Assembly (NCBI RefSeq): GCF_023015865.1 | Contig: NZ_JALKBC010000015.1 | Coordinates: 117,872-181,871, forward strand | Reading direction: 5' to 3' | Length of the DNA: 64,000 nucleotides | From: Arenibacter sp. F26102 | Lineage (GTDB): Bacteria > Bacteroidota > Bacteroidia > Flavobacteriales > Flavobacteriaceae | Part shown: positions 34,500-45,000 of the stretch, in pieces | Numbering within the stretch: the stretch's first letter is position 1 | Layout: every line of letters starts with the position of its first letter | The notes under the pieces: generated by a model | What the model saw: only the letters and a program-made list of their open reading frames with translations | What the model was told of the DNA's origin: nothing | Databases searched by the model: none | Made by a program: the position numbers and the translations under genes

Positions 34500-35534
34500 C
34501 TAATCTTCCTTTAATTTAACTTCAAACTCCTCAAATATAGCCGTACGGTCACGGATGACCAATGTGTCCTTCACCGCATGGGTCTCGGCATTATCGGCAT
34601 CAGTAAAGGTGTATTCAAGGTAAATGACATCCTTGGGTTTTCCTCCCCAGCTGTCCCCGTCCTCTACATACTTACCCGAACCGGTAATGGCATAGGGGTC
34701 CTCTTTAAAACTCGCTATGGAGCAGCTATTGTCCTCACTAAAGGTAAGCTCCATAACCACATTCCCGGGACTTGAATTATCGCCACGCCCAATTACATTT
34801 TGCAATGTGACCTTGTTACTACCCGACGTTTCCACCAAAATCACTTCATCATCTACGGTATATTGCTCATTATATTCCCTACCAATAATTGGCGTGCCAT
34901 TGGTAATCATATCCAGTCCCCTTCTTAAATAATTACCATGAAACTTGTTCATAAACTTGATACCGAACAAAGTGTAATTTTTGGGTTCCACATCCCAATG
35001 AGCCGGATTTACCGGATCCGGACTGGAAATGCCCTCATAACTGAGCCCCGTATATAGACTGTCTATATTTTCTGCTTGGGTCATTCGCAGCGGAATCACA
35101 TAATTGGTAGTATTCACCTTCCCAAAAGAAAGTGTATCACCAAAAAAAGCATCATGCAACTGTACCATTATAGGAGCTTTGGTGCCACCGATGGGTATTA
35201 CCACAGGACTGGGTGTTTCAAAGGTGTAATAATTAGGTGGCAAGGCCTTTATGTTCTCCACATTGTCCAGCAGCCTATTATCTACTTCAAAGTGAATGCG
35301 CCGCTCTTCCTCGTTGCTATACACACCGGTCATAAGGGCCGTTATTGCAAAGCGATGCTTGTTGTCGTTCTCATTAATTCCTAAGTCGTACTTTCCCAGA
35401 ATAAGGGTACGTGCCGGAAATTGATAGGGAAAATAACTACCTTGAATGTCGTAGTCGGGAAATTCCCAATCCGAATTACTACAGGATACTAGCACCGTGG
35501 CTATTAGAAATAAAACCCAATTTCTCATATACAT
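34500..35534 (-). CDS. DUF1735/DUF5627-like surface lipoprotein
   Basis: The start at 35534 (MYMRNWVLFLIATVLVSC) or 35528 gives a lipoprotein signal; the longer frame adds 18 codons without a signal function. The first half (YFPYQFPARTLILGKYDL, FEVDNRLLDNVENIKALPPN, YVIPLRMTQAENID) matches the DUF1735-type beta-sandwich, and the second half resembles the DUF5627 region. Such proteins in Bacteroidota polysaccharide loci are surface glycan-binding proteins located downstream of SusD, as here. The ligand is inferred to be the same beta-glucan as for the GH5 enzyme. Confidence 0.8.
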   Translation of the reverse strand: MYMRNWVLFLIATVLVSCSNSDWEFPDYDIQGSYFPYQFPARTLILGKYDLGINENDNKHRFAITALMTGVYSNEEERRIHFEVDNRLLDNVENIKALPPNYYTFETPSPVVIPIGGTKAPIMVQLHDAFFGDTLSFGKVNTTNYVIPLRMTQAENIDSLYTGLSYEGISSPDPVNPAHWDVEPKNYTLFGIKFMNKFHGNYLRRGLDMITNGTPIIGREYNEQYTVDDEVILVETSGSNKVTLQNVIGRGDNSSPGNVVMELTFSEDNSCSIASFKEDPYAITGSGKYVEDGDSWGGKPKDVIYLEYTFTDADNAETHAVKDTLVIRDRTAIFEEFEVKLKED

Positions 35535-35624
35535 ACTAAGAAAATTTATAATTAAACATTTTTTTGATCGACCATAGTCTAGAGACATTCTTGGTCATTA
35601 TAATTTATTTTAGGTTACCGGCAT

Positions 35625-37352
35625 TTACCATCCCGCGTTTTGCTCCAAGGCATTAAACTTCACTATTTCAGCTTGGGGGATGGGCGCATAATTGGCATTG
35701 TCGGGATACACTCTAGGCTCTACCAAAAATTGATTGTAATTGGTCCCATCGAATCTAGAACCATTGACATCGTCAATATTATCAAGCATATTCCATCTTC
35801 GAAGGTCATAGAATCGGTGTCCTTCAAAGCAGAGCTCTAGCCTTCGCTCATTGCGGATCATATTGCGCATTTGATCTTTTGAACCAATGCTGGCCAAATA
35901 GGTGTCTCCAAGGTCCAATGCAAGGCCGGCCCGTTCCCTGATTGCAGCGATTATGCTGCGGGGCGACAAACCTCCAATGAAATAATCGGGGCCTCCGATT
36001 TCATTGGCAGCTTCGGCGAGCATAAGATACAGATCGGTATACCTTAGATAGACACTAAGCTTTTCGGAGGCCGAGATGCTCCCATCGGCACTAATGGTCA
36101 CCTTTTGGTCCAACAACTTTTTCAGGTAGTATCCAGAACGGGTAGAACGGGATTGCACCTTATCTATCTCATCATTGCCGCCGCCTGTGCCGGTCCTAAT
36201 CACCCTTCCGTTCAAATCGTTTCCATTGTACAGGATGTACCGTGCCAAGCGAGGATCTCTGTTTTCGAAGGGATTGGCAGGATTATAACTTGGATGGGAG
36301 GTTGAGAAAGGAGTACCATCCAACATGGGAAATGCGTCTACCAAATTTTGTGAAGGGTTCACCTGCCCGTTTCCGTTTAGTGAAGGAGGAAACTGGGCAC
36401 GTTCTATCCATGTTTGCCAAAGCGAAACATTGTTTCTCCACAATACTTCAGGAAAGTTTCTCTGGCCAATAGGAAACTCGTAAAAATCATAATGGCCGTT
36501 GGGATCCATACCGGCTATACCGCCTATATCATTTAAAATCTCCGCAATGATATTTGCCGCATCCTGGTAATAATTACCCTTTCCGTCCAAAAACGCTGGA
36601 CTCGCAGCCATAAGGGCCAACTTTGCCTGAAACGCCCGTATCACTCTCCCACTAATGCGCAGGTCTTGATCCGGTCCGAACACAAACTGGTATTTTTCAC
36701 CATCAAAGGAATTATATTTTGCCGGGCGTTTAGCCAAGTCGCCGTCATAATCCATGGGCAAATACTCCAAGGCTTCATCAAAATCGGCATTAATTCTGGC
36801 CACGGTCTCCTCGAAACCCAATCTTGGAAGGTTAAAATCTGCATCATATTCCAAAAACTCGGAAATATAGGGTACGCCCAACAACTGGCCCGAAGCATCC
36901 CTCCCTCCGTGTTCCTGTAATATCCAGAAATGCCACAGTGCTCTCATGGCTATAGCCTCCCCGTACAGGCGTTGTTTAAATAATTCGTTGGTTTCCTCAT
37001 CACGTTTCCAAACTACCTGATCTACGACTTCAACGAACTTATTGGCATAGAGTACTTTTTCATATTGGTTCCATCTGCTCGTAAAGGTATTTTGCGCATT
37101 CCATTCCCCTAAAGCCATACGACGGAAGCCGCTCAAATAATTATGCACCGCATCATCGGTAGCAACATCATTAAACGACAATTGGTAGATCAATCCTTCA
37201 TAGGCATTGAGCAACACCCCTTCGGCAAAGGCCGGGTCGTAATTCAATCGTTCTTCACCCAACAAATTCTCATCTACAGGCTCTAGTAACGAACAGGCGG
37301 CAAAAGACAATGTCAAGCAGAAGGCCCAAGTATATTTGAATAATTTTTTCAT
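35625..37352 (-). CDS. SusD/RagB-family glycan-binding lipoprotein (second pair)
   Basis: This 575-residue protein has a lipoprotein signal (FCLTLSFAAC), the SusD TPR-like core (AIAMRALWHFWILQEHGG, VRGNPYISEF-like GVPYISEFLEYD, RAFQAKLALMAASPAFLDGK) and the C-terminal RagB segment (YLRYTDLYLMLAEAANEIGG, IRNERRLELCFEGHRFYDLR). It binds oligosaccharide at the surface and forms the lid of the SusC channel encoded just upstream (20-bp gap). It is the second of two SusC/SusD pairs in locus 1. Confidence 0.93.
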   Translation of the reverse strand: MKKLFKYTWAFCLTLSFAACSLLEPVDENLLGEERLNYDPAFAEGVLLNAYEGLIYQLSFNDVATDDAVHNYLSGFRRMALGEWNAQNTFTSRWNQYEKVLYANKFVEVVDQVVWKRDEETNELFKQRLYGEAIAMRALWHFWILQEHGGRDASGQLLGVPYISEFLEYDADFNLPRLGFEETVARINADFDEALEYLPMDYDGDLAKRPAKYNSFDGEKYQFVFGPDQDLRISGRVIRAFQAKLALMAASPAFLDGKGNYYQDAANIIAEILNDIGGIAGMDPNGHYDFYEFPIGQRNFPEVLWRNNVSLWQTWIERAQFPPSLNGNGQVNPSQNLVDAFPMLDGTPFSTSHPSYNPANPFENRDPRLARYILYNGNDLNGRVIRTGTGGGNDEIDKVQSRSTRSGYYLKKLLDQKVTISADGSISASEKLSVYLRYTDLYLMLAEAANEIGGPDYFIGGLSPRSIIAAIRERAGLALDLGDTYLASIGSKDQMRNMIRNERRLELCFEGHRFYDLRRWNMLDNIDDVNGSRFDGTNYNQFLVEPRVYPDNANYAPIPQAEIVKFNALEQNAGW

Positions 37353-37372
37353 GTCTAATCTAAATTATTTAG

Positions 37373-40219
37373 TTAAAACTTCATTCTAAGTCCCATCGAA
37401 TAATAGCGATACAAAGGTCCGTTTCCCAATTGCAGCTCTCGGATCTTTTTGTTCTTGGAGAATTCTGCCAAGTTAGACCCCGCCACAAATAGGCTAACAT
37501 CCTTCAACTTGCATTTCTCGACCATCCTTTTTGGCAAGTCATAGGTAAGTTGCATTCGCTGTACTTTAAAGTTGCTGTTGTCATACATCCAAAAGGTAGA
37601 GGTCTTCCCAAAGTTATTGGTATTGCCATTGGCAGAAAGCCTAGGAAAGGTAGCCGTATCGGCCGTGGCCTCTGTCCATCGTCCCAATGCCACTTCAGAA
37701 TACATATTATCGCCCTGGGGCCGGTAATAACTACCGGACAGAATGGCTTCCGCCCCTAATTCGGCCGTCAAAAGGGCAAAGAGGGTAAACGACTTGTATT
37801 TTATACGGATGTCGGACCCAAAACTCCAAGAAGGGGTCCAATTACCGATCTCTACCATGTCCTGATCATTGACCACTCCATCGTTATTCATATCGGCATA
37901 CTTAAGGTCCCCGGGATTCACATTGCCGTATTGGGTTGGAATGCCCGCCATAAGGGAACCGTCGGCATTAAAATCGTCTACCCCAAAGAAACCTAGGGAC
38001 TCTAATCCCAAAATAGCATCGGTAGGGGTACCTATTCTGTATTGATATTCATCTTCGTATACTTCGTCAACCTTGGTCCTTTCCGAAGCGGTATAAAGTG
38101 CCCTAATCCCAAGATCCAGGTTTAGCTCCCCCACTTGACTGGAATAATTTAGGCCGACTTCAAATCCAGAATATTTATCCTTGTTAAAATTGGTATAGGG
38201 TCTAAACGAATTGTAATACCCAGGATATGGTGTAGCGGCCCTGATTACGCGGTCACTGATGATTGAGCGAAAAACATTGGTTTCCACCCATAGTTTTTTC
38301 AAGAAAAGCGCCTCAAATCCAAGGTTGTAGTCCGTACGCTTTTCATGGCCCAGGTTGTAGTTTTGGCCCAACTGAATTTTAGTGGACCCATTGCTAAAAC
38401 TACCTCCATTAGTATCTCCCCATGAATACCCGCCCCCATTTTGATCATATATGGCATCGTATAAAAAGTAGCCAGGGATACCCAAGTCAGAAAAATTGAC
38501 ACCCATGGAAGACCTCAGTTTAAAATAATCTACCCAGGAAGACTCTTTGATAGACTGTTCTTCACTCAGCACATAGGCCATCCCCAGGGTTGGTGCAAAT
38601 TTGCCTCTGTGACCTTTTGCCAACTTCACCGCATTTACATACGACGAACTCAAGTCTACCAGTAGTCTGTTCTTATAGCTATAATTGAGACCCAGGGCCA
38701 CGTGACTATTTTTAGAGGACTGTTTTTCCGATTTTTGGTAAGTATTGTTAGCAAACCCTAACAAGGTTCCATCAAAATGATGGTTCTCCCCAAGTTGTTT
38801 CTTATAATTTAACAGGCCATAGAAACCGTATCTAATGGTAAAAAGATCGGTGCGCACACTCTCTACCTGATCCTTAAGGTCGTTATCCTTTACGTTTACA
38901 AGGTCAATGATTTTGTTCTCTTCGTTCCAAGTAGGCTCATACACGGCGTATTTGTTCCGAATGCTGAGATTGTACAAATTGTAAAAATCAAAACTGACAA
39001 AACTCTTGGCCGATAAGCCTTCTGTAATTGCGCTCAGGTCAAAATCAATAGTATTGTTCACCTGGCTCACCCGGGCCATATTGGTTTGGTAACCTCCCGC
39101 CACAATATCCGCCAGGGGTACATTGTCGTCATAGGCCTGGCTACCACCCAAAATATACCCGTTAAATTGGTTGGCCGCATCTACTATACCCGCTAGTTGT
39201 GTATTCCCTGTGGTATCTATGGCGCTCAACGGAAGTAAGGGCGAATACAAATTAGGCCTGAAGGAACCGCCCGCATTATACATATTGGTCAAAGTACTTC
39301 TAGATTGGTCAATAATTGACACTACATCAATACTACTTCTAATCCAATCATTTACCCTAAAATCAATGTTTCCCCGGACGTTGAACCTATTGTCGCCTTT
39401 ATCATTCTCGTCACTTATGTCCTGTAAGCTGCGGTCCGATTTAAACCCTAGGTTGATATAATATCGAGTATCATTGCTCCCCCCTGAAAAATCGGCGTTC
39501 ACGTTGGTAAAGGAGGCAAATGGCTTGAAATACTCGCCGCTATAAAAATCCACATCCGGGTATCTGTAAGGGTTACTCCCTGCCCGATAGTTTTGAATAT
39601 CCTCATCGGCATACAACGCAGGCATTCCATCATTGGCACGTGCCTCATTGTACAGGTCCATGTAGTCGGCAGCATTGAGATACTTAGGCATACGAGAAGG
39701 TAATTTGATTCCCGAGCTGGCGTTAATATTGAATTGTTTAGTATTGCCTCCCCTTTTGGTGGTCACGACTATTACCCCATTGAACGCCATAGATCCATAA
39801 AGGGCCGTAGCGTTGAGATCCTTAAGCACGGTTATTTCCTCTATCTCCTCCATATTCAATAGATCGATATTTCGTCCGGGAATACCATCTACAACGATCA
39901 AAGCCGAACCCAGCCCACGAATATTATCACTCAACTTTAACCCGGTCAGCCGTCCGTTCAGAGCATCTCTGACCCATTGGGTGTTATCATATTTCAAGAA
40001 GTCCTGAGGTTTCACCGAAGAGAAAGACCCAACTATCTCCTTCTTTTTCTGGGTTTTGAACCCCATATTTACCTCTTCATCGTATGGCGACAAGATGGAG
40101 TCATAATTCGACAATTGAACGTAGGTGGAATCAATTTGCTGAGCAGTCAATGAAGCGGAAAACAACATGTAGAAGCATCCAAACAGGAAAGTTTTTGCAT
40201 ATATATTATAGTGCATCAT
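37373..40219 (-). CDS. Short SusC-type TonB receptor (second pair)
   Basis: I start it at 40219 because MMHYNIYAKTFLFGCFYMLF begins a signal peptide; the frame reaches back to 40264, overlapping the previous gene. The protein of about 948 residues has the SusC plug (SVKPQDFLKYDNTQWVRDAL, GLGSALIVVDGIPGRNID, EITVLKDLNATALYGSMAFN) and barrel ending in YRYYSMGLRMKF. It lacks both the STN domain and the usual carboxypeptidase-D-like domain; only about 45 residues separate signal and plug. It can therefore transport but is not expected to signal to an anti-sigma factor. Confidence 0.9.
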   Translation of the reverse strand: MMHYNIYAKTFLFGCFYMLFSASLTAQQIDSTYVQLSNYDSILSPYDEEVNMGFKTQKKKEIVGSFSSVKPQDFLKYDNTQWVRDALNGRLTGLKLSDNIRGLGSALIVVDGIPGRNIDLLNMEEIEEITVLKDLNATALYGSMAFNGVIVVTTKRGGNTKQFNINASSGIKLPSRMPKYLNAADYMDLYNEARANDGMPALYADEDIQNYRAGSNPYRYPDVDFYSGEYFKPFASFTNVNADFSGGSNDTRYYINLGFKSDRSLQDISDENDKGDNRFNVRGNIDFRVNDWIRSSIDVVSIIDQSRSTLTNMYNAGGSFRPNLYSPLLPLSAIDTTGNTQLAGIVDAANQFNGYILGGSQAYDDNVPLADIVAGGYQTNMARVSQVNNTIDFDLSAITEGLSAKSFVSFDFYNLYNLSIRNKYAVYEPTWNEENKIIDLVNVKDNDLKDQVESVRTDLFTIRYGFYGLLNYKKQLGENHHFDGTLLGFANNTYQKSEKQSSKNSHVALGLNYSYKNRLLVDLSSSYVNAVKLAKGHRGKFAPTLGMAYVLSEEQSIKESSWVDYFKLRSSMGVNFSDLGIPGYFLYDAIYDQNGGGYSWGDTNGGSFSNGSTKIQLGQNYNLGHEKRTDYNLGFEALFLKKLWVETNVFRSIISDRVIRAATPYPGYYNSFRPYTNFNKDKYSGFEVGLNYSSQVGELNLDLGIRALYTASERTKVDEVYEDEYQYRIGTPTDAILGLESLGFFGVDDFNADGSLMAGIPTQYGNVNPGDLKYADMNNDGVVNDQDMVEIGNWTPSWSFGSDIRIKYKSFTLFALLTAELGAEAILSGSYYRPQGDNMYSEVALGRWTEATADTATFPRLSANGNTNNFGKTSTFWMYDNSNFKVQRMQLTYDLPKRMVEKCKLKDVSLFVAGSNLAEFSKNKKIRELQLGNGPLYRYYSMGLRMKF

Positions 40220-40257
40220 ATAGTTTTTTATTATCAAATAGTGAAATATAACAGTTG

Positions 40258-42060
40258 TTACCATCCTGGATTTTGAGGGAATCCTTCGTACAGTTCAGTA
40301 TCGTTCTGAGGAAGCGGTAACCAGTAGTGTTTTTCATCAAAAACTTTGGTTCTCAAAACCCTTTCTACCAAATTAATAGGTTTTCCATCCGCATTGCGGT
40401 CAAACAAAATTTCTGTCTTCAACTTGTATTTCATGTCAGTGCCAAGTTTCCACCGTCTCACGTCCATCCATCGGTGGGCTTCCCATGCCATTTCCACGGC
40501 ACGCTCCCTTCGAACTTCATCCATAAATTTTTCAACATTGGTAAGGTATTCGGGTGCCACGTTCAAACTGCCGTCGGGCACCGCCCTTTCCCTTATTTTG
40601 TTGATCGCATCAAGGGCCGACATGCTAAATCCGGACGGAGCACCATTGATTCCATACGCCATTAGGGCCGATTCTGCATACATCAAATACACATCGGTAA
40701 GACGCACATGGGACCTCCATGCAAATCCATATTGATTGTCGAATTTATTATGTGTCAAGGGAAACCATTTTTTGGCGACATACCCTGTACGAGTGCCATT
40801 TTCAATTGCTGGATACCGGTGAACCCCTCCATTGTTGAATTGGGCAAACCTGTTTTTCTCATTATTACCGGTTGCGGCCCCTAGATTTTTGACCATTTGA
40901 TCGCCATCCACCACTACCCACTTGTAAAAACGGGGATCTCTATTGGCCCAAGGGTCGCCAGCATCGTAATTGGGGCTGTCCTCACATGCTAAGCCATCGT
41001 TCATTCCAAAATAGTTATATATGTAGTTATGGGTCGGATAGGATGTTTTATTATCAACCCCCATGGACCCTATCTGCCAGTTGCCAGGTAAATACCCCCC
41101 AAACCATCCAACATTGCCAGCTTGGCTGAAGATAAACTCGGTAGAATAAGGATAACGATTTTGATTGGAGTAGAACACAGAACCATAATCTTCCCAGCTG
41201 ATCAATTGATACCGGGATATTTGTAATACTTGTGCAAATGCCTCCGCCGCCCTTTGGCAGAGCTCCTTGTTATAGGCGTAGGTATTGTCATTGCCTTGCA
41301 TCAAGGGACTGGCGGCATACAGCAGGTTCTTGCCCTTTAGGGCCAAAGCGGCTCCTTTAGTGATCCTGAACATATTTTGACCATTGGTCTTTACTCCGGG
41401 CGCAAAATTGGGGTCGTCCCAATCTACGGGCAATAGGTCCGCTGCCCTTTGAAAATCCTCATCAATTTTCAATGCGGTCTCGGCCCATTCTGTGGGTCTT
41501 TCAATTTTCCAATCATCGGCGAGTACACGGTCTATGTATGGCATACTTCCCCAAAATTTCATAAGCTCATGATGAAAAAAGGCCCGGAAAAAGTAAGCTT
41601 GGCCCATTATGGCATCCACTTCCTGTGGGGTCGCATCCTTTAAAAGTTCGGGCGCACTCCCGATTACAATATTCGCTTTTCTTATACCCGCCCAGCTACT
41701 AGGCCATATAGCATGCCTGCTAAACGGCAGGTCGGACGAAGTATTCCCCCCCCCGGTAAACATACTTCCGGCCCCTTGCCAGTTCCAATAATTTCCTTCA
41801 TCTATAGCATAATCAAAAAGCCAAGTATCAACGCCAATGGCATCCTCGCCATAGCACATGTAGTGCTGCCAATGGGCAGCCGTAGAATAATCTACGATCA
41901 TGGCGTACATTTCCTCTACGAAACCTTGGGCATTGTTAAAGTTCTTGAAAACCTCATCGACGGTGAGATCGGTCTCTAGGGTTTTATCCAAATAGTCCTC
42001 ACAAGAAAAAAACACTCCTATTAGGCACGTCGTATATATTAGTTTGAATACTTTATTCAT
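40258..42060 (-). CDS. SusD/RagB-family glycan-binding lipoprotein (first pair)
   Basis: This 600-residue protein has a lipoprotein signal (TTCLIGVFFSC) and SusD features: IMGQAYFFRAFFHHELMKFW, GSMPYIDRVL, AALALKGKNLLYAASPLMQG, RLTDVYLMYAESALMAYG, VRRERAVEMAWEAHRWMDVR and the end NDTELYEGFPQNPGW. Tryptophan-rich stretches suggest aromatic sugar contacts. It partners the STN-SusC encoded 11 bp upstream. Together they capture and import oligosaccharides released by surface hydrolases. Confidence 0.93.
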   Translation of the reverse strand: MNKVFKLIYTTCLIGVFFSCEDYLDKTLETDLTVDEVFKNFNNAQGFVEEMYAMIVDYSTAAHWQHYMCYGEDAIGVDTWLFDYAIDEGNYWNWQGAGSMFTGGGNTSSDLPFSRHAIWPSSWAGIRKANIVIGSAPELLKDATPQEVDAIMGQAYFFRAFFHHELMKFWGSMPYIDRVLADDWKIERPTEWAETALKIDEDFQRAADLLPVDWDDPNFAPGVKTNGQNMFRITKGAALALKGKNLLYAASPLMQGNDNTYAYNKELCQRAAEAFAQVLQISRYQLISWEDYGSVFYSNQNRYPYSTEFIFSQAGNVGWFGGYLPGNWQIGSMGVDNKTSYPTHNYIYNYFGMNDGLACEDSPNYDAGDPWANRDPRFYKWVVVDGDQMVKNLGAATGNNEKNRFAQFNNGGVHRYPAIENGTRTGYVAKKWFPLTHNKFDNQYGFAWRSHVRLTDVYLMYAESALMAYGINGAPSGFSMSALDAINKIRERAVPDGSLNVAPEYLTNVEKFMDEVRRERAVEMAWEAHRWMDVRRWKLGTDMKYKLKTEILFDRNADGKPINLVERVLRTKVFDEKHYWLPLPQNDTELYEGFPQNPGW

Positions 42061-42071
42061 TGTTTTCTTCC

Positions 42072-45000
42072 TTAAAAGTTAATATTAAGCCCCAAATTGA
42101 ATCTTTTGAAGGTAGGGTAGTTGCCACGGAATTGATCTTGATTGCCGGTATTATTCTGCCGGTCATCTGGAAGATCGGACCAGAACGCCAAATTATTACC
42201 GCTCACATACAACTTGTATTGACTTCCCTGTTCCGTTTTAAAGGTGTATCCCAACTCGAGGTTGTTTAACCTTACAAAGGAAGAATCGTACCAATTTCGA
42301 TAGGAATCGGTTCCTCCGGCGGCACTGGCCCACGAGGGAAGCACCTCGGTACCCCTGGGATTGTCTACGCTCCAATAATCAGATTTAAATTCGAAGAACA
42401 AGGGCTTCTCCCCTACAAAGGTGCGATCTTCATAGAGTTTGTTCACATTGTTCACCCCGTAAAACTGCACCATAAATGACCAATTTTTATACCCGGTCCC
42501 GAGACCAAGGCTGTAGGAATTTTGGGGCCGAACAGTATATCCGTAGGGAGCATTGTCATCTCCGTTTACGAGTCCGTCCGAATTAAAATCTATCTCATCG
42601 TAAAAACCGGGTCGACGGGACGCTTGGTTGTTATTCATTGGCGTAGACCCGTACACCTCGTCCCAAGAGGTCATCAATTCGCCCCTGATCACTTCCCGTG
42701 GCTGGCCAATGGCAAAGCCCTGACTTTTTTGATAGGCTTCCTTTAATTCGGGATCTTCCTTATAAATAATTTCATCCTTGGCCTTGGTAAAGGTAAACTC
42801 AGACCATACGTTCCAATTAACGGTTAATTGATGTTTTAGGTTAAGGGTCAATTCGACCCCCTCTACCGTAGTTTCCCCAATATTTACATCAGCCGGATCA
42901 AAGCCTATAAAACTGGGTACGCTTCGATTGTTCGCAGGTACAATGATGTCGTGTCGATCTTCCTTAAAAAGGTCCAGTTCCAAACTGATCGCATTTTTAA
43001 GCATGCTAAATTCAAACCCTACGTTGGCCTTTTCCGAAGTTTCCCATTGCAGAAATTGGTTTCCGATTACACTCTCCTTATAGAAAGTATAGGGCGATTT
43101 AGCCCCCCACAGGTTTGAATTGTTCATAAAGGCCTTTCCTCCGCTGGCCCATTGCGAAATATAAGCCCATCTATTGCCTGAACTATCATCTCCAACAATT
43201 CCGTAAGAGCCCCTGATTTTAAATTTGTCCAACCAAGTGGAATTTTCCAAAAAAGGCTCGTTGCTAACCATCCAACCCAAGGCTACAGAGGGGAATAATT
43301 CAAACTTATAACCCGGACCATATTTCTCCGATCCGTTATAGGCCCCATTCACATCAATAAAGTACCGGTTATCGTAATTATAGGTGACACGTCCTACCCA
43401 ATCTTCGCGATATCGGGGAAACATGCTACCAATGGCGTATTCCTCCCTGTTCATCAGCATCAACGCCGTAGTATTGTGCTTTTCGGCAAAAGTTTTATCG
43501 TAATTAAGAGATAGCTGGTAGAACAAACGCCTGCTGGTGCCCGAGTCATCAATGGTCAAGGGATCCAGATACCATGGTTTGATTACAAAGTCAAATTGGT
43601 TAACCCCTATGGGCGAAAGCAATTGTTCCGTCCCGTCCGGATTATAAATTTTATAGATTACGTTTACGCTACCTCCGGGATTATCTTCCTTAACACCCCC
43701 AGAGCCACTAAAATTATTATCATAAGATAGGGAACCCCTAAAACTCAACCCTTTTAGGAGAAAGTCAAGCTTTTGAGTCAAGACAAAATCGCTGTTCACC
43801 TGTACCCTATGGCTTTGCGTAGAGCCTTTGGCCGACAACAGTTCGGCGGGATTGGCAAGCTCAAAGTCTGAGATCGCGGTCCGTCCATAGGTACCATCAT
43901 CAAAAACTGGATAGAACAAATTAGGTGCCAGTGCATAGATACTGCTATATAGTAACAACCGGTTGGCCTCATTTCCTTGTTGAATGCCGTAATACCCCGA
44001 TAGGTTCACCGAAAAACGTGTGGTGGGGGTAATATCAAAATCAATATTGCTCCTATAATTGAATCGGTCATAGTCAAAATTGGCTTCATATCCTCTGCCG
44101 TTATCATATTTGCCACCATCGAAGATATCCCCGACATGTTGATATGTAAGGGCACCAAAATACTTCACAAAATCAGTACCTCCACTAACCGATAGGTTAA
44201 TCCTATGATCTAGGGCGTAATCCTTTTGAGTGGCGTCCACCCAATCCACGTTCGGGTACAAGGTGCGCTCCAAATCATTCGCAGGGTTACGGTATTTTTC
44301 GATTACATCCAACGGCGTATAATTCCTCCAGGCCTCTTCTTTCACGGGTACGGTTCTTTCAATAGACTCATTGGCCACCAAAAAGCTATCGTACGAATCA
44401 TATTTTTCGGGTAATTTTGAAGGTATTTTTAGGGCCGTACTGGCAGAAAAGGAAAGTTGTGCTTTCCCCTTGGCCCCGCGTTTAGTCGTTATAAGGATAA
44501 CCCCGTTCGCCCCCTTTACCCCAAAAACGGCGGTAGCAGAAGCATCCTTTAATACAGACAGACTCTCAATGTCGCCCGTGTCAATATCGTTCATACTACG
44601 TTCAATCCCATCTACCAAGATTAAAGGCTGGCCACCCCCGTTCCAAGTACTTTGACCCCGTATGTATATTTCGGGAGATTCATCCCCTGGTCGCCCAGTT
44701 GATGATATGGTCGTAACACCGGGCAATCGTCCAGTAAGAGCCTGCCCTACTGTGGACACTCCTCCCGATTGCATCAATTTTTCGCCGCTCACCTGAACTA
44801 TGGATCCTACAACACTTTCTTTCTTTTGTGTACCATACCCCACGATGATAACCTCGTCAAGCACGGCAGCCTCACCAGTCAGCACTACATCAATGGTACT
44901 TCGGCCGTTCAACATAAAGGTCTGTGTCCCAAAACCAATGTAACTCACGATCAAGGTAGCATCTTCCGGCACCTTGATGACATAATTACCATCAAAATCC

